Origin: Rickettsiales bacterium
Lineage (GTDB): Bacteria > Bacteroidota > Bacteroidia > Cytophagales > Cyclobacteriaceae
Direction of reading: 5' to 3'
Assembly: GCA_002729235.1 (NCBI GenBank)
Contig: PBTY01000093.1
Location: 18,854-82,853 of the forward strand
Length of the DNA: 64,000 nucleotides
In this document: one piece after another, positions 47,220-56,733 of the stretch
How positions within the stretch are numbered: position 1 is the stretch's first letter
How the letters are laid out: each line of letters opens with the position of its first letter
Translations under genes and position numbers: made by a program
The notes under the pieces: generated by a model
What the model was told of the DNA's origin: nothing
Databases searched by the model: none
What the model saw: the letters and a program-made list of their open reading frames with translations, nothing else

Positions 47220-48555
47220 AGATGATCTTAGGTTTATTTTTTGATAAATAGGATTGAATAATGCTGATTTTTTCAAGTGTTTGCTGATCTGGATTGACAC
47301 GATCCTTGAGCTGATAAAAGTCTCCAACACCTTCTTCATTGAGATCAACTAGTCCATATCCAATATACTGATCGTTTTCAACCAGGATAAATGGCTGATC
47401 ATGATTGATCGACTGTCTTTGGTCCAGGATGATGAAATTACTTCGATCAAAGTTTCTGGATTTGAGTGCAGACTCTACCCGATCATTGTAGGTGTCTGAC
47501 TTTTCCAATTGCTTACACGCACCCAAACAAGCTCCTTCACAAGCTGAACCCAAACCTACCAGTGGCTTGCACAGGGGGTAATTTTGAGTAATTTTTTCTA
47601 AAAAAGTCAAAGCATCTTTCTTCGAGCCAAAGGTCTGGCCACTGCCATTTGCTCCAGGAATAACAGTCAAATTGAGGTAACCAAACAAGTCCGGATGAGT
47701 GGTGATCTGCCACTTGGTTCTAGACTTGACATAGTTGAAGTGCGGTTCCAGACGCTCCCTTTCTTCCTGAAGTCTTAGCTGTGCGATCAACTCGCTGCCT
47801 GTCATCTCAAAGTCCACATCTGCAATTAAGGATAGAAGTTCCTTAGACTTTTTAGATTGACTCGTGAGGTGTTTGGTAACTGATTTGAATAGGTTTTTGG
47901 AAGCTCCAACATATAAAGGAGTTCCTTCCTGATCATTGAGATAATATAACCCTGGCTCTTCCGGTAGACGATCGATCAAGTCTCGATCCATATGAGCTGG
48001 AAGAAACTTGAGCCATTTTTCATTGGCCATGGTTGGATGTCCTCCAGATTCAGCATAGATCATTTTGAAGAGTTCCACTGTTGCCTCTGCATCACCTCTG
48101 GCTCTGTGCCGTCCATTGATAGGAATCCCGAGATCTGCACAAACATTACCTAAACCATAACTTCGATGACCAGGCAAGAATTTTCTAGCCAAACGAACAG
48201 TACATAATTTCTTACGTTCGTAGCTATATCCCAGGCTTGCAAATTCATGTTGGAGCATGCCATAGTCAAAATTGGCGTTGTGAGCTACAAAAACGGTATT
48301 GTCGGTAATTTCTACAATTTGTCGAGCAATCTCCTCGAAGGTTGGTGCGCCTGCCACCATCTCATCCTCTATTCCAGTCAGTTGGGTAATAAATGGGGAG
48401 ATTGAAATTCCGGGATTTATTAGTGAGGAAAACTCATCCAATACCTGCTCCCCATCTGTAATGAATATGGAAATATCTGTCAGTTTGGAAAACCGCGGAG
48501 TACCTCCAGTAGTTTCCGTATCGATGACAGCATACAGTGTTTTTGAATGGTTCAT
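47212..48555 (-). CDS. DnaQ-type 3'-5' exonuclease fused to GIY-YIG nuclease domain
   Basis: This is a 447-residue protein. Residues 1-175 form a DEDDh exonuclease, with AVIDTETTGGTP (ExoI), VAHNANFDYGML (ExoII) and HRARGDAEATVELF (ExoIII). Residues about 200-280 form a UvrC/Cho-like GIY-YIG domain (EEPGLYYLNDQEGTPLYVGASKNL), in which the second motif is YVG. A C-terminal region has a Cys cluster (GSACEGACLGACKQL) like that in the Cho and UvrC family. Such fusions occur in Bacteroidota and Actinobacteria and are thought to act in DNA repair, combining incision with 3' trimming. It is cytoplasmic. A lipoprotein gene overlaps its stop by 8 bp. The exact repair pathway is inference. Confidence 0.92.
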   Translation of the reverse strand: MNHSKTLYAVIDTETTGGTPRFSKLTDISIFITDGEQVLDEFSSLINPGISISPFITQLTGIEDEMVAGAPTFEEIARQIVEITDNTVFVAHNANFDYGMLQHEFASLGYSYERKKLCTVRLARKFLPGHRSYGLGNVCADLGIPINGRHRARGDAEATVELFKMIYAESGGHPTMANEKWLKFLPAHMDRDLIDRLPEEPGLYYLNDQEGTPLYVGASKNLFKSVTKHLTSQSKKSKELLSLIADVDFEMTGSELIAQLRLQEERERLEPHFNYVKSRTKWQITTHPDLFGYLNLTVIPGANGSGQTFGSKKDALTFLEKITQNYPLCKPLVGLGSACEGACLGACKQLEKSDTYNDRVESALKSRNFDRSNFIILDQRQSINHDQPFILVENDQYIGYGLVDLNEEGVGDFYQLKDRVNPDQQTLEKISIIQSYLSKNKPKIIYA

Positions 48556-48750
48556 TAGTCACATGCAAGATACAAATTAGACTAAAGACAAAAGAGAATA
48601 GATTGAAGAGATTTGGATGGAAGTTCTAATGACTCTCATAACAATTCATTATCGGGTATAAGATTAAGTTAACTCATGCCCTTTATCTTCGCACGGTTGA
48701 ACAATTCCATTAGGAAATACATTTATAAAGAAAGCACATTAATTGAAGAG

Positions 48751-49515
48751 ATGATCGCAATTGTATCCCCGGCCAAAACCCTTGATTTTGAAACAAAAGT
48801 TGACCTAGAGCGAACCAAACCTCGGTTGTTTAGTGAGGCCAAGGACTTATTGGCAACTATGAAAGAAAAAACGGAAGATGATCTCCAAAACATGATGAGC
48901 ATCAGCGATAAGCTTGCTACTTTGAACGTGGAACGTTTCCAGGCATTTTCTTCTAGACATACGGAGAAAAACTCCAAACAAGCGATGTATGCCTTTCAAG
49001 GGGACGTCTATCAGGGATTGGATGCTGCATCATTTGATGATTCAGATGTGGTTTTTGCACAAGATCATTTCAGAATATTATCAGGTCTATATGGTTTGTT
49101 GCGACCTCTAGACACCATTCAGCCTTATCGCCTGGAAATGGGGACTCATGTAGAGGTTAATGATGCAAACACCTTGTATGCTTACTGGGGAGATAAAATA
49201 GCGAAGAAACTTAGAAGAGATCTTCGAGAGCAAGGTGATAATACCTTGATCAACTTAGCTTCACAAGAGTACTTTAAAGCGGTTGATTTAAAAGCACTTA
49301 AAGCCAATGTAATCAATGTTGATTTTAAGGATTTTAAAAACGGAGAATACAAAATCATCTCCTTCTTTGCCAAAAAAGCTCGTGGTTTAATGTCTCGCTA
49401 CATCATCAAGAATAAAATCACTGATGTTGAGGATCTTAAAGGTTTCAACTATGAGGGTTACTACTTTGATGAAGCTAATTCTGACAAGAATACGTTGGCG
49501 TTTAAGAGAGGTTAA
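48751..49515 (+). CDS. yaaA: YaaA-family peroxide stress protein
   Basis: The ATG at 48751 gives the family N-terminus MIAIVSPAKTLDFE; the 25 codons upstream are not conserved in type and are rejected. The 254-residue product matches the YaaA/DUF328 length (about 258 in Escherichia coli) and shows its motifs: QAMYAFQGDVYQGLDA, FRILSGLYGLLRPLD, YRLEMGT, NLASQEYFKAVD and FFAKKARGLMSRYI. YaaA lowers free iron and protects DNA during hydrogen peroxide stress, and binds DNA. It is a single gene, ending at a hairpin shared with the convergent SH3 lipoprotein gene. Confidence 0.95.
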   Translation: MIAIVSPAKTLDFETKVDLERTKPRLFSEAKDLLATMKEKTEDDLQNMMSISDKLATLNVERFQAFSSRHTEKNSKQAMYAFQGDVYQGLDAASFDDSDVVFAQDHFRILSGLYGLLRPLDTIQPYRLEMGTHVEVNDANTLYAYWGDKIAKKLRRDLREQGDNTLINLASQEYFKAVDLKALKANVINVDFKDFKNGEYKIISFFAKKARGLMSRYIIKNKITDVEDLKGFNYEGYYFDEANSDKNTLAFKRG

Positions 49516-49520
49516 TAATA

Positions 49521-49552
49521 AAAGCCATCACGATGCTCGGTCATGATGGCTT
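49521..49552. terminator. Terminator hairpin between convergent yaaA and SH3 lipoprotein genes
   Basis: AAGCCATCA (49522-49530) pairs with TGATGGCTT (49544-49552). The minus-strand side ends in TTTTATTATT, so it suits best the SH3 lipoprotein transcript, which ends at 49576, and may also stop yaaA. Confidence 0.7.
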
Positions 49553-49575
49553 CCTACTCAAAATTCTAGTTTGGA

Positions 49576-50307
49576 TTATTCTCCTACTTCCGATAAGGTG
49601 TCTGATGGCATTATTACTTCTTCAGATGCACTCATCTCATCAATCGCGGCTTGAACATCTATGAGAATGGAGGATTCTTTCAAATCCGGATTGTCAAGAA
49701 TCATGTTTAGAGCCTCCAGCCTTTCTTCTTCATTCTCTTTAGATAATGCATCTTTTAAGAATTTCGAAGCTGCAACGTCTACTGCTTTGAAAGACAATTT
49801 TCCCTGTTTAATCCAACCCCTATCAATCCATTTACCCTCAGCTCTTTTACCAATTATTTCTTGCCAGTCATCTTGTGTATTTTGTACTGCAATGATATCC
49901 AGGCGCTCATACATCTTATCACTCTTGGTCAGTAAATCTGGACGGTTGTAGATAAATGTTTCTTCCAGGAATACTCCGATTTTGCCCTCTGGAATAATAA
50001 AGTCAGCAACAGACCAACCTTCAGTACCGTCGTTTAATTGAATTTTATAATACTCACGATTCTTATCGCTACTGTCAACTGCAGAAAGTCCCAAATAAGT
50101 TAGTGATTCTCCGAGACTGATGGATGTCAACCACTTTCCTTTTGCTGTAGGGGTTTCACGAACAGAGATATTATCCCAGATACAGACGGCAGGTTTTTCC
50201 TCAACTACTTCTTCGGTAACCTCAGAATCACTTGTCGATTCATTGGTTGAGGTTGAACATGCAAAGATCAAAGCCAATGCAACGTAGGTTAGGTTATGAA
50301 ATTTCAT
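49576..50307 (-). CDS. SH3-domain lipoprotein
   Basis: The ATG at 50307 begins a lipoprotein signal with Cys in ALALIFACSTSTN; an upstream ATG at 50343 only adds a tail. The 243-residue product has a Thr/Ser/Glu-rich linker, a bacterial SH3-type domain (about residues 38-110, ISVRETPTAKGKWLTSISLGE and DGTEGWSVADFIIPEG), a second SH3-like stretch (about 110-165, IYNRPDLLTKSDKMYERLDI) and a helical C-terminus. SH3 domains of this kind bind peptidoglycan or peptides in the periplasm. It is downstream of an acyltransferase gene, 45 bp away on the same strand, with no clear shared role. Confidence 0.85.
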   Translation of the reverse strand: MKFHNLTYVALALIFACSTSTNESTSDSEVTEEVVEEKPAVCIWDNISVRETPTAKGKWLTSISLGESLTYLGLSAVDSSDKNREYYKIQLNDGTEGWSVADFIIPEGKIGVFLEETFIYNRPDLLTKSDKMYERLDIIAVQNTQDDWQEIIGKRAEGKWIDRGWIKQGKLSFKAVDVAASKFLKDALSKENEEERLEALNMILDNPDLKESSILIDVQAAIDEMSASEEVIMPSDTLSEVGE

Positions 50308-50352
50308 TGTAGATATATTAGTTAATAGGTACAAGAATAACAATAATGATGA

Positions 50353-51480
50353 TTAGTGCCCAATAAACTTCCTGGTCAGCCATTTTCTCACTGGTGCATC
50401 ATACCATCTGGCAACAATATAGGCGGCGACAATACTGATGATAAACAACCCTATAGCCATCAGAATATTTTGGGTGGAATTGATCTCAATGGAATTTCTA
50501 GTTACCCATGCCATGTAAGTGTAAACCAGTGTGTAATGGGTGATGTATATGGGATAAGAAATGTCTCCTAAAAACTTATTGAGTCTTGATAGCTGCCCAG
50601 AAACACTACCTGATGCACCAATATAAATAATGATTGGAAATACAAGGAGAATGATTGATGCTTCATACACACCATTGATCCATTCGGTTTCAGGTGTTCC
50701 AAATCTAGGCATAGCCAATGCTGCAATAATTAATAGTGCACACCACCAAAAAGCGTTTTTAATACTTCCTGGTGTAATCACCCTTGAAATCAATATTCCT
50801 GTAAGAAAAGGATAAAGCAATCGCACGGAGCCAACCCATAGCTGCTTAGGAGTCAATGACCAACCTCCGATCACATCACCTCCCGAATTCATAATCATAT
50901 GAACAAGCGCTCCTCCGGACAAAACGATCAATACGATCAGAAGCATTTTAGAGATCCTCCGTAGAAACAATGCGTAGAAGATATTCGCCACATATTCGAA
51001 GAATAAGGACCAGGCTGGACCATTCAATGGATGCATTTCCTGCCAACCCCTTATATCCATAGATGGAGGTAGTGGAATCAGCGTGAAGCCTATCAACGTA
51101 ACCAAAAGCATCTGACTCACAGGCGTGTCTCCTATTGGGAGAAACATAGGACTATCCTGGAAATAAAACAATACGGCTCCAAAGAGCATTCCCATAATAA
51201 TCATTGGATGCAAACGAATGAGTCTTCTTCTGAAGAAGTCCCTCATGGTCATCTTGCCCCATCTATCGTCATATGCATAGGCAATTACAAAACCTGAAAG
51301 CATAAAAAAGAAGTCTACTGCCAGATATCCATGATTCACTAATTGTTTGTAGGGATCTCCTATAGCGAAGGTTTCCAGGATGTGAAACATGACCACCATG
51401 ATTGCTGCGATTCCTCGCAAACCGTCCAGAATCATGTAGTGCTTTTTAGAATCGTTGAAGGTGGTCGATAGGTCTGCCAT
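50353..51480 (-). CDS. Acyltransferase 3 family membrane protein (OafA-like)
   Basis: This 375-residue protein has about ten membrane helices and belongs to the acyltransferase-3 family. It shows the N-terminal LDGLRGIAAIMVVMFHILE with the proposed catalytic His, GYLAVDFFFMLSGFVIAY, FFRRRLIRLHPMI and PAWSLFFEYVANIFYA; all are standard in O-acetyltransferases of exopolysaccharide, LPS O-antigen and peptidoglycan. It moves acyl groups across or at the inner membrane onto carbohydrate acceptors. The gene is upstream of the SH3 lipoprotein and divergent from the STAS-like gene. The target polymer cannot be told from the window. Confidence 0.94.
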   Translation of the reverse strand: MADLSTTFNDSKKHYMILDGLRGIAAIMVVMFHILETFAIGDPYKQLVNHGYLAVDFFFMLSGFVIAYAYDDRWGKMTMRDFFRRRLIRLHPMIIMGMLFGAVLFYFQDSPMFLPIGDTPVSQMLLVTLIGFTLIPLPPSMDIRGWQEMHPLNGPAWSLFFEYVANIFYALFLRRISKMLLIVLIVLSGGALVHMIMNSGGDVIGGWSLTPKQLWVGSVRLLYPFLTGILISRVITPGSIKNAFWWCALLIIAALAMPRFGTPETEWINGVYEASIILLVFPIIIYIGASGSVSGQLSRLNKFLGDISYPIYITHYTLVYTYMAWVTRNSIEINSTQNILMAIGLFIISIVAAYIVARWYDAPVRKWLTRKFIGH

Positions 51481-51687
51481 TGGGTGAATGTTTGTAGACG
51501 AAAATAATCAATTATCTTTTCATAAAATGACCGTTACCTGTATAAAAACGAGGCTTTGAAATTCTGTGATCCTGATCTGAACATTATCAGACAGTGAAAG
51601 AGATTCATTGATCAATTGCTAGCTCCTATTGGTCTAAATTTGTATGGGTTTCTCTTTGAAAATCCGTTGATTGGTCCTTAAAAAAAG

Positions 51688-52098
51688 ATGAGCAACCGAA
51701 TCAAAACAACCCAAAAGTATGGTCTGGATATTCTGATACTGGACTATTCTAATCTGAAAGGTGACGAATTCGTCACAGAGCTTAGAAACACTACAAATTT
51801 CATTCTAAGTCAACCTCAAGGATACAATTTTGATGTGACCATTTCTGACAACACCGGCTCACGGATGAATGATGATGTGAAGAAGGCTCTTAAAGAAATG
51901 GATGAGGCAATGATCCGGCATTTTGGAGCTGATTATAAAGAAAATAATAAAGATTCAATGGCTATAACCATCGGCATATCTGGAATCCAGAAGATCATTG
52001 CAGGGTTCATGATTCGGGATGTCAAATTTGTCAATACCTTCGACGAAGCCTACAACTACATTCAAAAGAATCACCCCAAAGTGAAGAAAGCTAGTTGA
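51688..52098 (+). CDS. Small STAS/SpoIIAA-like protein
   Basis: This 136-residue soluble protein opens with a strand pattern (YGLDILILDYSNLKGDEFV) and ends with an alpha-beta segment (RDVKFVNTFDEAYNYIQKN) that resemble the small STAS/SpoIIAA-like family. The central part, AITIGISGIQKIIAGFMI, fits the helix that carries a regulatory Ser in some members, though no clear phosphorylation site is seen. Proteins of this group often act as partner or anti-anti-sigma-like switches. It is isolated: divergent from the acyltransferase gene, with its stop 5 bp before the convergent M20 peptidase stop. The fold assignment is moderate; the function is unknown. Confidence 0.7.
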   Translation: MSNRIKTTQKYGLDILILDYSNLKGDEFVTELRNTTNFILSQPQGYNFDVTISDNTGSRMNDDVKKALKEMDEAMIRHFGADYKENNKDSMAITIGISGIQKIIAGFMIRDVKFVNTFDEAYNYIQKNHPKVKKAS

Positions 52099-52102
52099 TC
52101 AA

Positions 52103-53395
52103 CTATTGTTTCAATAGTCTATAGAGTAAGACAGCAGTGCGCTTAGACTGCATTGGTAGTGCCCAGGTATATCCAATCTCGTCGATCGAGTGGTCATTAG
52201 CACCACTCAAGCCCATTCCATCAATCCCTTGATTGATATACTCAGCTGTGAATGAAATATCAGCGGCCCCTGCATCCGCTGGATTCACAGCTGTGACTTC
52301 ACCGTAACCTAAATCCTGGCTAACCTGACTGAATTGTTTCATGAGTTCATAATTGCCTTCCTTCGGCGGGAATGGAGGATATCCTTCATTGAAGGTAATT
52401 TTTGCAGTTGTATGCGGTAAGTTTCTCTCCACAATTTCAGTCATCTTTCTTTGAGTTCGCTTTAACTGCTCCTGGCTCAAACAACGAATGTCTCCAGTGA
52501 CGATGGCAGATTGAGCAATGACGTTGTTTTTCCCAAAGGCTTCCCCTGATTTGGTTTTAGCATCATAAGTCGTTTCGGTACCACCGACTATTACTCCAGG
52601 ATTAAAGGTCAAAAACTCTTCACCTGAAAGCTCCTGATAAAACTGGTATAGTATTCTGGAGGTTTCATAAATGGCCCCTACTCCTCTTTCTGGCTTAAAA
52701 ACCTGAGAGGAATGACCTGCCTTACCTGTAACCTCCAATTTCCAACTAGACGAACTTCTGCGGGCCACATTAACCGTATTAAAGTTGCCATCAGCATTCT
52801 CAAATCCTAAAGCAATATCTGCCCATTTGGCTGCTTTGATCAATTCTGCCTTTGAGGCAGACAATGGACTACCACTCAATTCTTCATCACCAGTCATGAC
52901 TACCCAGATGTTCATGTCTTTTAGCAACCCTAGTGAATGAAGGGCACTCAAGGATTGAAGGATGATTACATCACCACCTTTCATATCTGCAATCCCGGGG
53001 CCTTTAATGGTTTCATCATCAACTTCCTCCCACTTTTGAAATGGACTGTTCGGTTCGAACACGGTATCTAAATGACCAATCATTAAAATTCTAGGTCCCT
53101 TGCCGCCTTGTATTTTGGCAACTAAATGACCTGCTCGATTAAACGAACTTCCATCGGTAAACTCAACTTCCATTCCCAATTCTTTGAACCTTGGCATCAA
53201 TGCGTCTGCTACTGCTTTGACACCCACGAAATTCATCGTTCCTGAATTGATGTTTACCAGATCTTTTAGCAAAACCATTGCTTCCTCATTGTGGTCATCC
53301 ACCCATTTAACCAGTTTCTTTTCCGTTTGATCTTTTTGACCGAAAGAAGGAGAAATAAGAAGCAGGGACAACACAAATACCGGAATGAGTTTCAT
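52103..53395 (-). CDS. Secreted M20-family metallopeptidase (carboxypeptidase G2-like)
   Basis: This is a 430-residue peptidase with a signal peptide (about 19 residues, cut after SFG) and the M20 plan, a catalytic domain interrupted by a dimerisation lid. Zinc and catalytic residues are visible in MIGHLDTVFEP (His and Asp), GIADMKGGDVIIL (bridging Asp), TGDEELSGS (Glu base and ligand) and the late VNPADAGAADISF and SGANDHSIDEIG (last His). The closest type is glutamate carboxypeptidase (CPG2), which releases C-terminal Glu from folate-like and peptide substrates. It should act in the periplasm. It ends against the convergent STAS-like gene and follows the MFS pump by 60 bp. Confidence 0.92.
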   Translation of the reverse strand: MKLIPVFVLSLLLISPSFGQKDQTEKKLVKWVDDHNEEAMVLLKDLVNINSGTMNFVGVKAVADALMPRFKELGMEVEFTDGSSFNRAGHLVAKIQGGKGPRILMIGHLDTVFEPNSPFQKWEEVDDETIKGPGIADMKGGDVIILQSLSALHSLGLLKDMNIWVVMTGDEELSGSPLSASKAELIKAAKWADIALGFENADGNFNTVNVARRSSSSWKLEVTGKAGHSSQVFKPERGVGAIYETSRILYQFYQELSGEEFLTFNPGVIVGGTETTYDAKTKSGEAFGKNNVIAQSAIVTGDIRCLSQEQLKRTQRKMTEIVERNLPHTTAKITFNEGYPPFPPKEGNYELMKQFSQVSQDLGYGEVTAVNPADAGAADISFTAEYINQGIDGMGLSGANDHSIDEIGYTWALPMQSKRTAVLLYRLLKQ

Positions 53396-53455
53396 AATCT
53401 TTAATGGTTGATAGAATTCAAAGATAAAGTTCTAACATGGGGAAAGCCAAAAATA

Positions 53456-54649
53456 TTAGTTGAACGGCCGGCGGATAATTACTAACACTATTAGGAAGAG
53501 TATGACCGAAACCATAAGATACCTGATCCCCATATCAAATGTACTATTGATATCTCCAGATGAAGCGATGACAAAGCTACTTAGTGAGGTAATGACGTAT
53601 AATAGTCCTCCCATCAAACCCCCGGCAATTCCCGCATTTTTAGGAAAAAACAACAGATTGTAGGTGAAGAAATTGGTGAATAGATACCCCGAGCAGATAT
53701 GAATCAAGAACCCAAATGAAACCAATGAGACTAGGTAATCATATTGATAACCTATCAGGACTAATAGAATCACCAATCCTACTTGAGCCATAGATCCAAT
53801 CAATGTTTTAGCGTTGAATCGAAAACTTTTTACTTGCTTACTGATGATACCACCGAGCATCCAAGCCACACCAAGAACAAGCGTGCAATATCCAATCACT
53901 ACCGCATTAAACTCAAAATGCTCTTCCACTATGAAAGGCCCGGCAATATTAAACACCATGGTCACCGAATAGGACAATCCCAAAACCAATATTCCTAGAA
54001 GGAATCCACTATTGCCGAGCATGGACACATAAAGACTGGTAATGGTCTTAAGATGAAACCTGGACTTCTCTAGAATGGTCTCGCCACCAACTGTTAACTC
54101 ACCTATAAGCAATACACTGGAATAAATTGCTAAAAACCAGAAGTTTGCTTTCCATCCAATAAGTTCTTCCAGGTATCCTCCAAGAAATGGAGCTACAATT
54201 GGGCCGGCCGACCAAACAATAGTGAAATAACTGAGGTAACCTTTGCGCTCTTCGGCCTCAAATAGGTCTACAAAGAAGGCCCTTTTAGCCACAACGATAA
54301 ATGCAGTGGTAATTCCTTGTACAATTCGAAGGATGATAATGACACCAACATCCTGAGTCAATGCAATTCCAACACTACTAGCCACTAAAACAATCAATGA
54401 AAAGACTACTGGTTTTTGACGCCCTACACTATCCAGAATAGAACCAACCAACAATTGCGCAAAACCATAACTTAAAAAGAATGCGGTAAGTGTGTATTGA
54501 ACGCTTTGTTCTGTAACATTCAAACTTCTGGCCATCGATGGAAATGAAGGTAGATAGATGTCCGTTAAAAACCCTGAAAAAGGTATGGTCAAAAAAGTAA
54601 GAATGATCGCTAACTTTCTTCTTTGGTAAGAAGCATTCTTTAAATGCAT
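53456..54649 (-). CDS. Bcr/CflA-type MFS efflux transporter
   Basis: This is a 397-residue major facilitator with 12 predicted helices, matching the Bcr/CflA drug-resistance group. It shows FSGFLTDIYLPSFPSMARSL in the first helix, the motif-A loop VGSILDSVGRQKPV, and the antiporter motif region in helix 5 (IVWSAGPIVAPFLGGYL). It probably expels a drug or metabolite by proton antiport. The gene starts 125 bp from the divergent VOC-family gene, and the M20 peptidase follows on the same strand. The pairing with a VOC (glyoxalase/dioxygenase) protein is common in detoxification loci, but no link is proven. Confidence 0.93.
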   Translation of the reverse strand: MHLKNASYQRRKLAIILTFLTIPFSGFLTDIYLPSFPSMARSLNVTEQSVQYTLTAFFLSYGFAQLLVGSILDSVGRQKPVVFSLIVLVASSVGIALTQDVGVIIILRIVQGITTAFIVVAKRAFFVDLFEAEERKGYLSYFTIVWSAGPIVAPFLGGYLEELIGWKANFWFLAIYSSVLLIGELTVGGETILEKSRFHLKTITSLYVSMLGNSGFLLGILVLGLSYSVTMVFNIAGPFIVEEHFEFNAVVIGYCTLVLGVAWMLGGIISKQVKSFRFNAKTLIGSMAQVGLVILLVLIGYQYDYLVSLVSFGFLIHICSGYLFTNFFTYNLLFFPKNAGIAGGLMGGLLYVITSLSSFVIASSGDINSTFDMGIRYLMVSVILFLIVLVIIRRPFN

Positions 54650-54774
54650 ATATAATCGTGCAAAAGTTATATGATAAACTAGTGAACCAATTTAACCTGA
54701 AAAAGATTCTATGTAGGTACATATTAATCTTAATCTTCTTACATTTCCTCCAAAATTATCATAAGCATACTTAT

Positions 54775-55272
54775 ATGGCAGAATTAACTTATCAATTACC
54801 ACCTGAAACCAAAATAGGACATGTTCACTTGAAAGTGTCTAATCTACAGCAGTCTATTGACTTTTATTGTGGTGTTCTGGGCTTTGAACTAACTTTTATC
54901 CAGGACGGTAGAGCGGCTTTTGTTTCTGCTGGTGGCTATCATCATCATATTGGGTTAAATGTCTGGTATAGTGAAAACCTTCCTCCCTCACCAAAGAAGT
55001 CTGTCGGTTTATTTCATACAGCCATTTTGCTACCCACTAGAAAAGACCTTGCCAGGTTATACAAGCAGCTTAAAGATGCTAACTATCCGCTTACTTCTGC
55101 TTATGACCATGGAGTATCAGAAGCACTCTATTTAGATGATCCAGATAAGAATGGTATCGAGCTCTATTGGGACAGACCGAAGGAGAACTGGCCAACAAAT
55201 GAAGATGGATTATTATACATGTACAGTGATAAAATAGACCCTGAGATTCTACTAGAAGAACTATCGCTATAA
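54775..55272 (+). CDS. VOC-family (glyoxalase/extradiol dioxygenase-like) protein
   Basis: The ATG at 54775 gives MAELTYQLPPETKIGHVHLKV, the normal family start; the 39 codons upstream form an implausible hydrophobic tail and are rejected. The 165-residue protein shows one paired beta-alpha-beta-beta-beta unit of the vicinal oxygen chelate fold. Metal ligands are likely His in IGHVHLKVSN, His in LFHTAILLP and Glu in KNGIELYWDRP, as in catechol-2,3-dioxygenase-like proteins (CatE group). Members cleave catechols, isomerise glutathione or thiol adducts, or bind antibiotics. The gene is divergent from an MFS pump and its end overlaps the convergent peptidase-like gene by 6 bp. Confidence 0.9.
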   Translation: MAELTYQLPPETKIGHVHLKVSNLQQSIDFYCGVLGFELTFIQDGRAAFVSAGGYHHHIGLNVWYSENLPPSPKKSVGLFHTAILLPTRKDLARLYKQLKDANYPLTSAYDHGVSEALYLDDPDKNGIELYWDRPKENWPTNEDGLLYMYSDKIDPEILLEELSL

Positions 55273-56709
55273 TTGTCTGATGTACTGCTCCACGTCTGGT
55301 TGCAATGAACTCCATTTATAGGGAACGTTTTGATCGCTCAACCAAGCATTAAACAAGCGGTTCAGATCAGTTAAATTATATCCAGTTACCTGAACGATGG
55401 TTTTCCCCACATTGGTAGGATCACTAACTTCATAGTATTTCAGATTTCCATATATAGATGGTAACCATTTTTTATCACGAAGGAACATTACAAAATATCG
55501 AGCCGTAGCAGCATATAACATGGTTTCCTTCGATGCATCAAACTGATCTCTTGTTGCCGTTATCAATCCCTCAATAGAGATGCTCTTGTTGTATTTTTTA
55601 GCTTCATTCACATAAATCAACCGATAGTTGTCTGCCGGTTCATAACCACCATCACTTTCTTCAAACATGGCCGCAAAACCTTCATTGAGCCATCCTGGAA
55701 TATCAGGATAATCCTGCAAAATCACAGAATGAACTGTCTCATGGCTTAAGGTACCGGTACCCGTCTCAATCCAACAAACCACACTCAGATCAATAGGGTT
55801 GAAATAAGCAACTCTACCTCCCGCTCCTCTTCCATGAATGGATGTCGCAAAGTCCGAAAACTCCTCATATCCACCTGCATCCAATTCGGCAAAAGAGAAA
55901 TATACGGGAATGTAATAATCTGGATCGCTGACTCCATAAGTTGATTTAAGGTGAGTCAGTAGTGCCTTCAGCTGATTGTGATAACCTGTAGCAACAGGTT
56001 CTGAACTATTTCGTTGACTTATTCTAGGTTGTCCCTTGGTCTGCATAGGGAAATCCACTGGTCGTTGTGATATCTGCTGTTGACCGCCATCATACGATCG
56101 ATCTCGCTCATGGTATTTGTATCCTACCAATATGAACGGACCTTCCACCATGTATTCATCGGTGTTGATAAAGGAAGTATAGGATTGGACATATTGAGAT
56201 AGATGGTTTGAGGGGTACGGTAATCTTCTATTAATGAGAATCTCAAAGTCATCACCAGTGTAAGGCGCGTTGCTTTCCTTGGATAAATCTGCCGCATTGA
56301 TTATCTCATCCAAATAAGCCCCTTTACCAGAATAGCGAACTCTGCCAATTCGATTTGCAGATGAAGAATAGCCATTCAATGATTGCTTGTAAGCAGCGCA
56401 ATTGGTATAGTACTGAGGATAATTACTACCAGATAGCTGCATGCAATTATCACAGGCTCGGAAGGCTCCCGAAATATCATTCGCATCCACATAAAGCTTG
56501 AGCAATGCATAAGTCCAGGTCAACTTAGCTTCCCCTGCTCCCATCGAATTGACACAAGTGGCCATATTGGATGCCAATTGCTTCGCGATTGCTGGATTCT
56601 TGTCACTGGATTTGTAGGCCTCATGCTGCGCACGTACGGTCTCACAATCTACCTGGGCGGAAAGTGAATGAACAATAAGGAATGTGAATAAAAGAAGTGA
56701 GTATTTCAT
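55267..56709 (-). CDS. Secreted gluzincin-like metallopeptidase, HExxH intact
   Basis: This 480-residue protein has a signal peptide (about 18 residues, cut after SLSAQ) and a Cys-containing N-terminal region resembling TPR-like helices (DNCMQLSGSNYPQYYTNC). A C-terminal domain follows with zinc motif HETVH (323-327) and a downstream Glu in GWLNEGFAAMFEES, which fits the gluzincin pattern HExxH...E. Its paralog at 59641 shares GRGAGGRVAYFNP, QDYPDIPGWLNEGF and the AATARYFVMFLRDK segment but has lost the catalytic Glu. No described family is recognised beyond this. It sits 24 bp downstream of the 163-aa membrane protein gene and its end overlaps the VOC gene. Confidence 0.88.
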   Translation of the reverse strand: MKYSLLLFTFLIVHSLSAQVDCETVRAQHEAYKSSDKNPAIAKQLASNMATCVNSMGAGEAKLTWTYALLKLYVDANDISGAFRACDNCMQLSGSNYPQYYTNCAAYKQSLNGYSSSANRIGRVRYSGKGAYLDEIINAADLSKESNAPYTGDDFEILINRRLPYPSNHLSQYVQSYTSFINTDEYMVEGPFILVGYKYHERDRSYDGGQQQISQRPVDFPMQTKGQPRISQRNSSEPVATGYHNQLKALLTHLKSTYGVSDPDYYIPVYFSFAELDAGGYEEFSDFATSIHGRGAGGRVAYFNPIDLSVVCWIETGTGTLSHETVHSVILQDYPDIPGWLNEGFAAMFEESDGGYEPADNYRLIYVNEAKKYNKSISIEGLITATRDQFDASKETMLYAATARYFVMFLRDKKWLPSIYGNLKYYEVSDPTNVGKTIVQVTGYNLTDLNRLFNAWLSDQNVPYKWSSLQPDVEQYIRQL

Positions 56710-56733
56710 AGCGGTAATAGATTAGGTAAGTGA

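Noticed and set aside
51481..51687. Small RNA or gene between acyltransferase and STAS-like genes
   Set aside because: I found no hairpin with a T-run, open frame or repeat that would support one.
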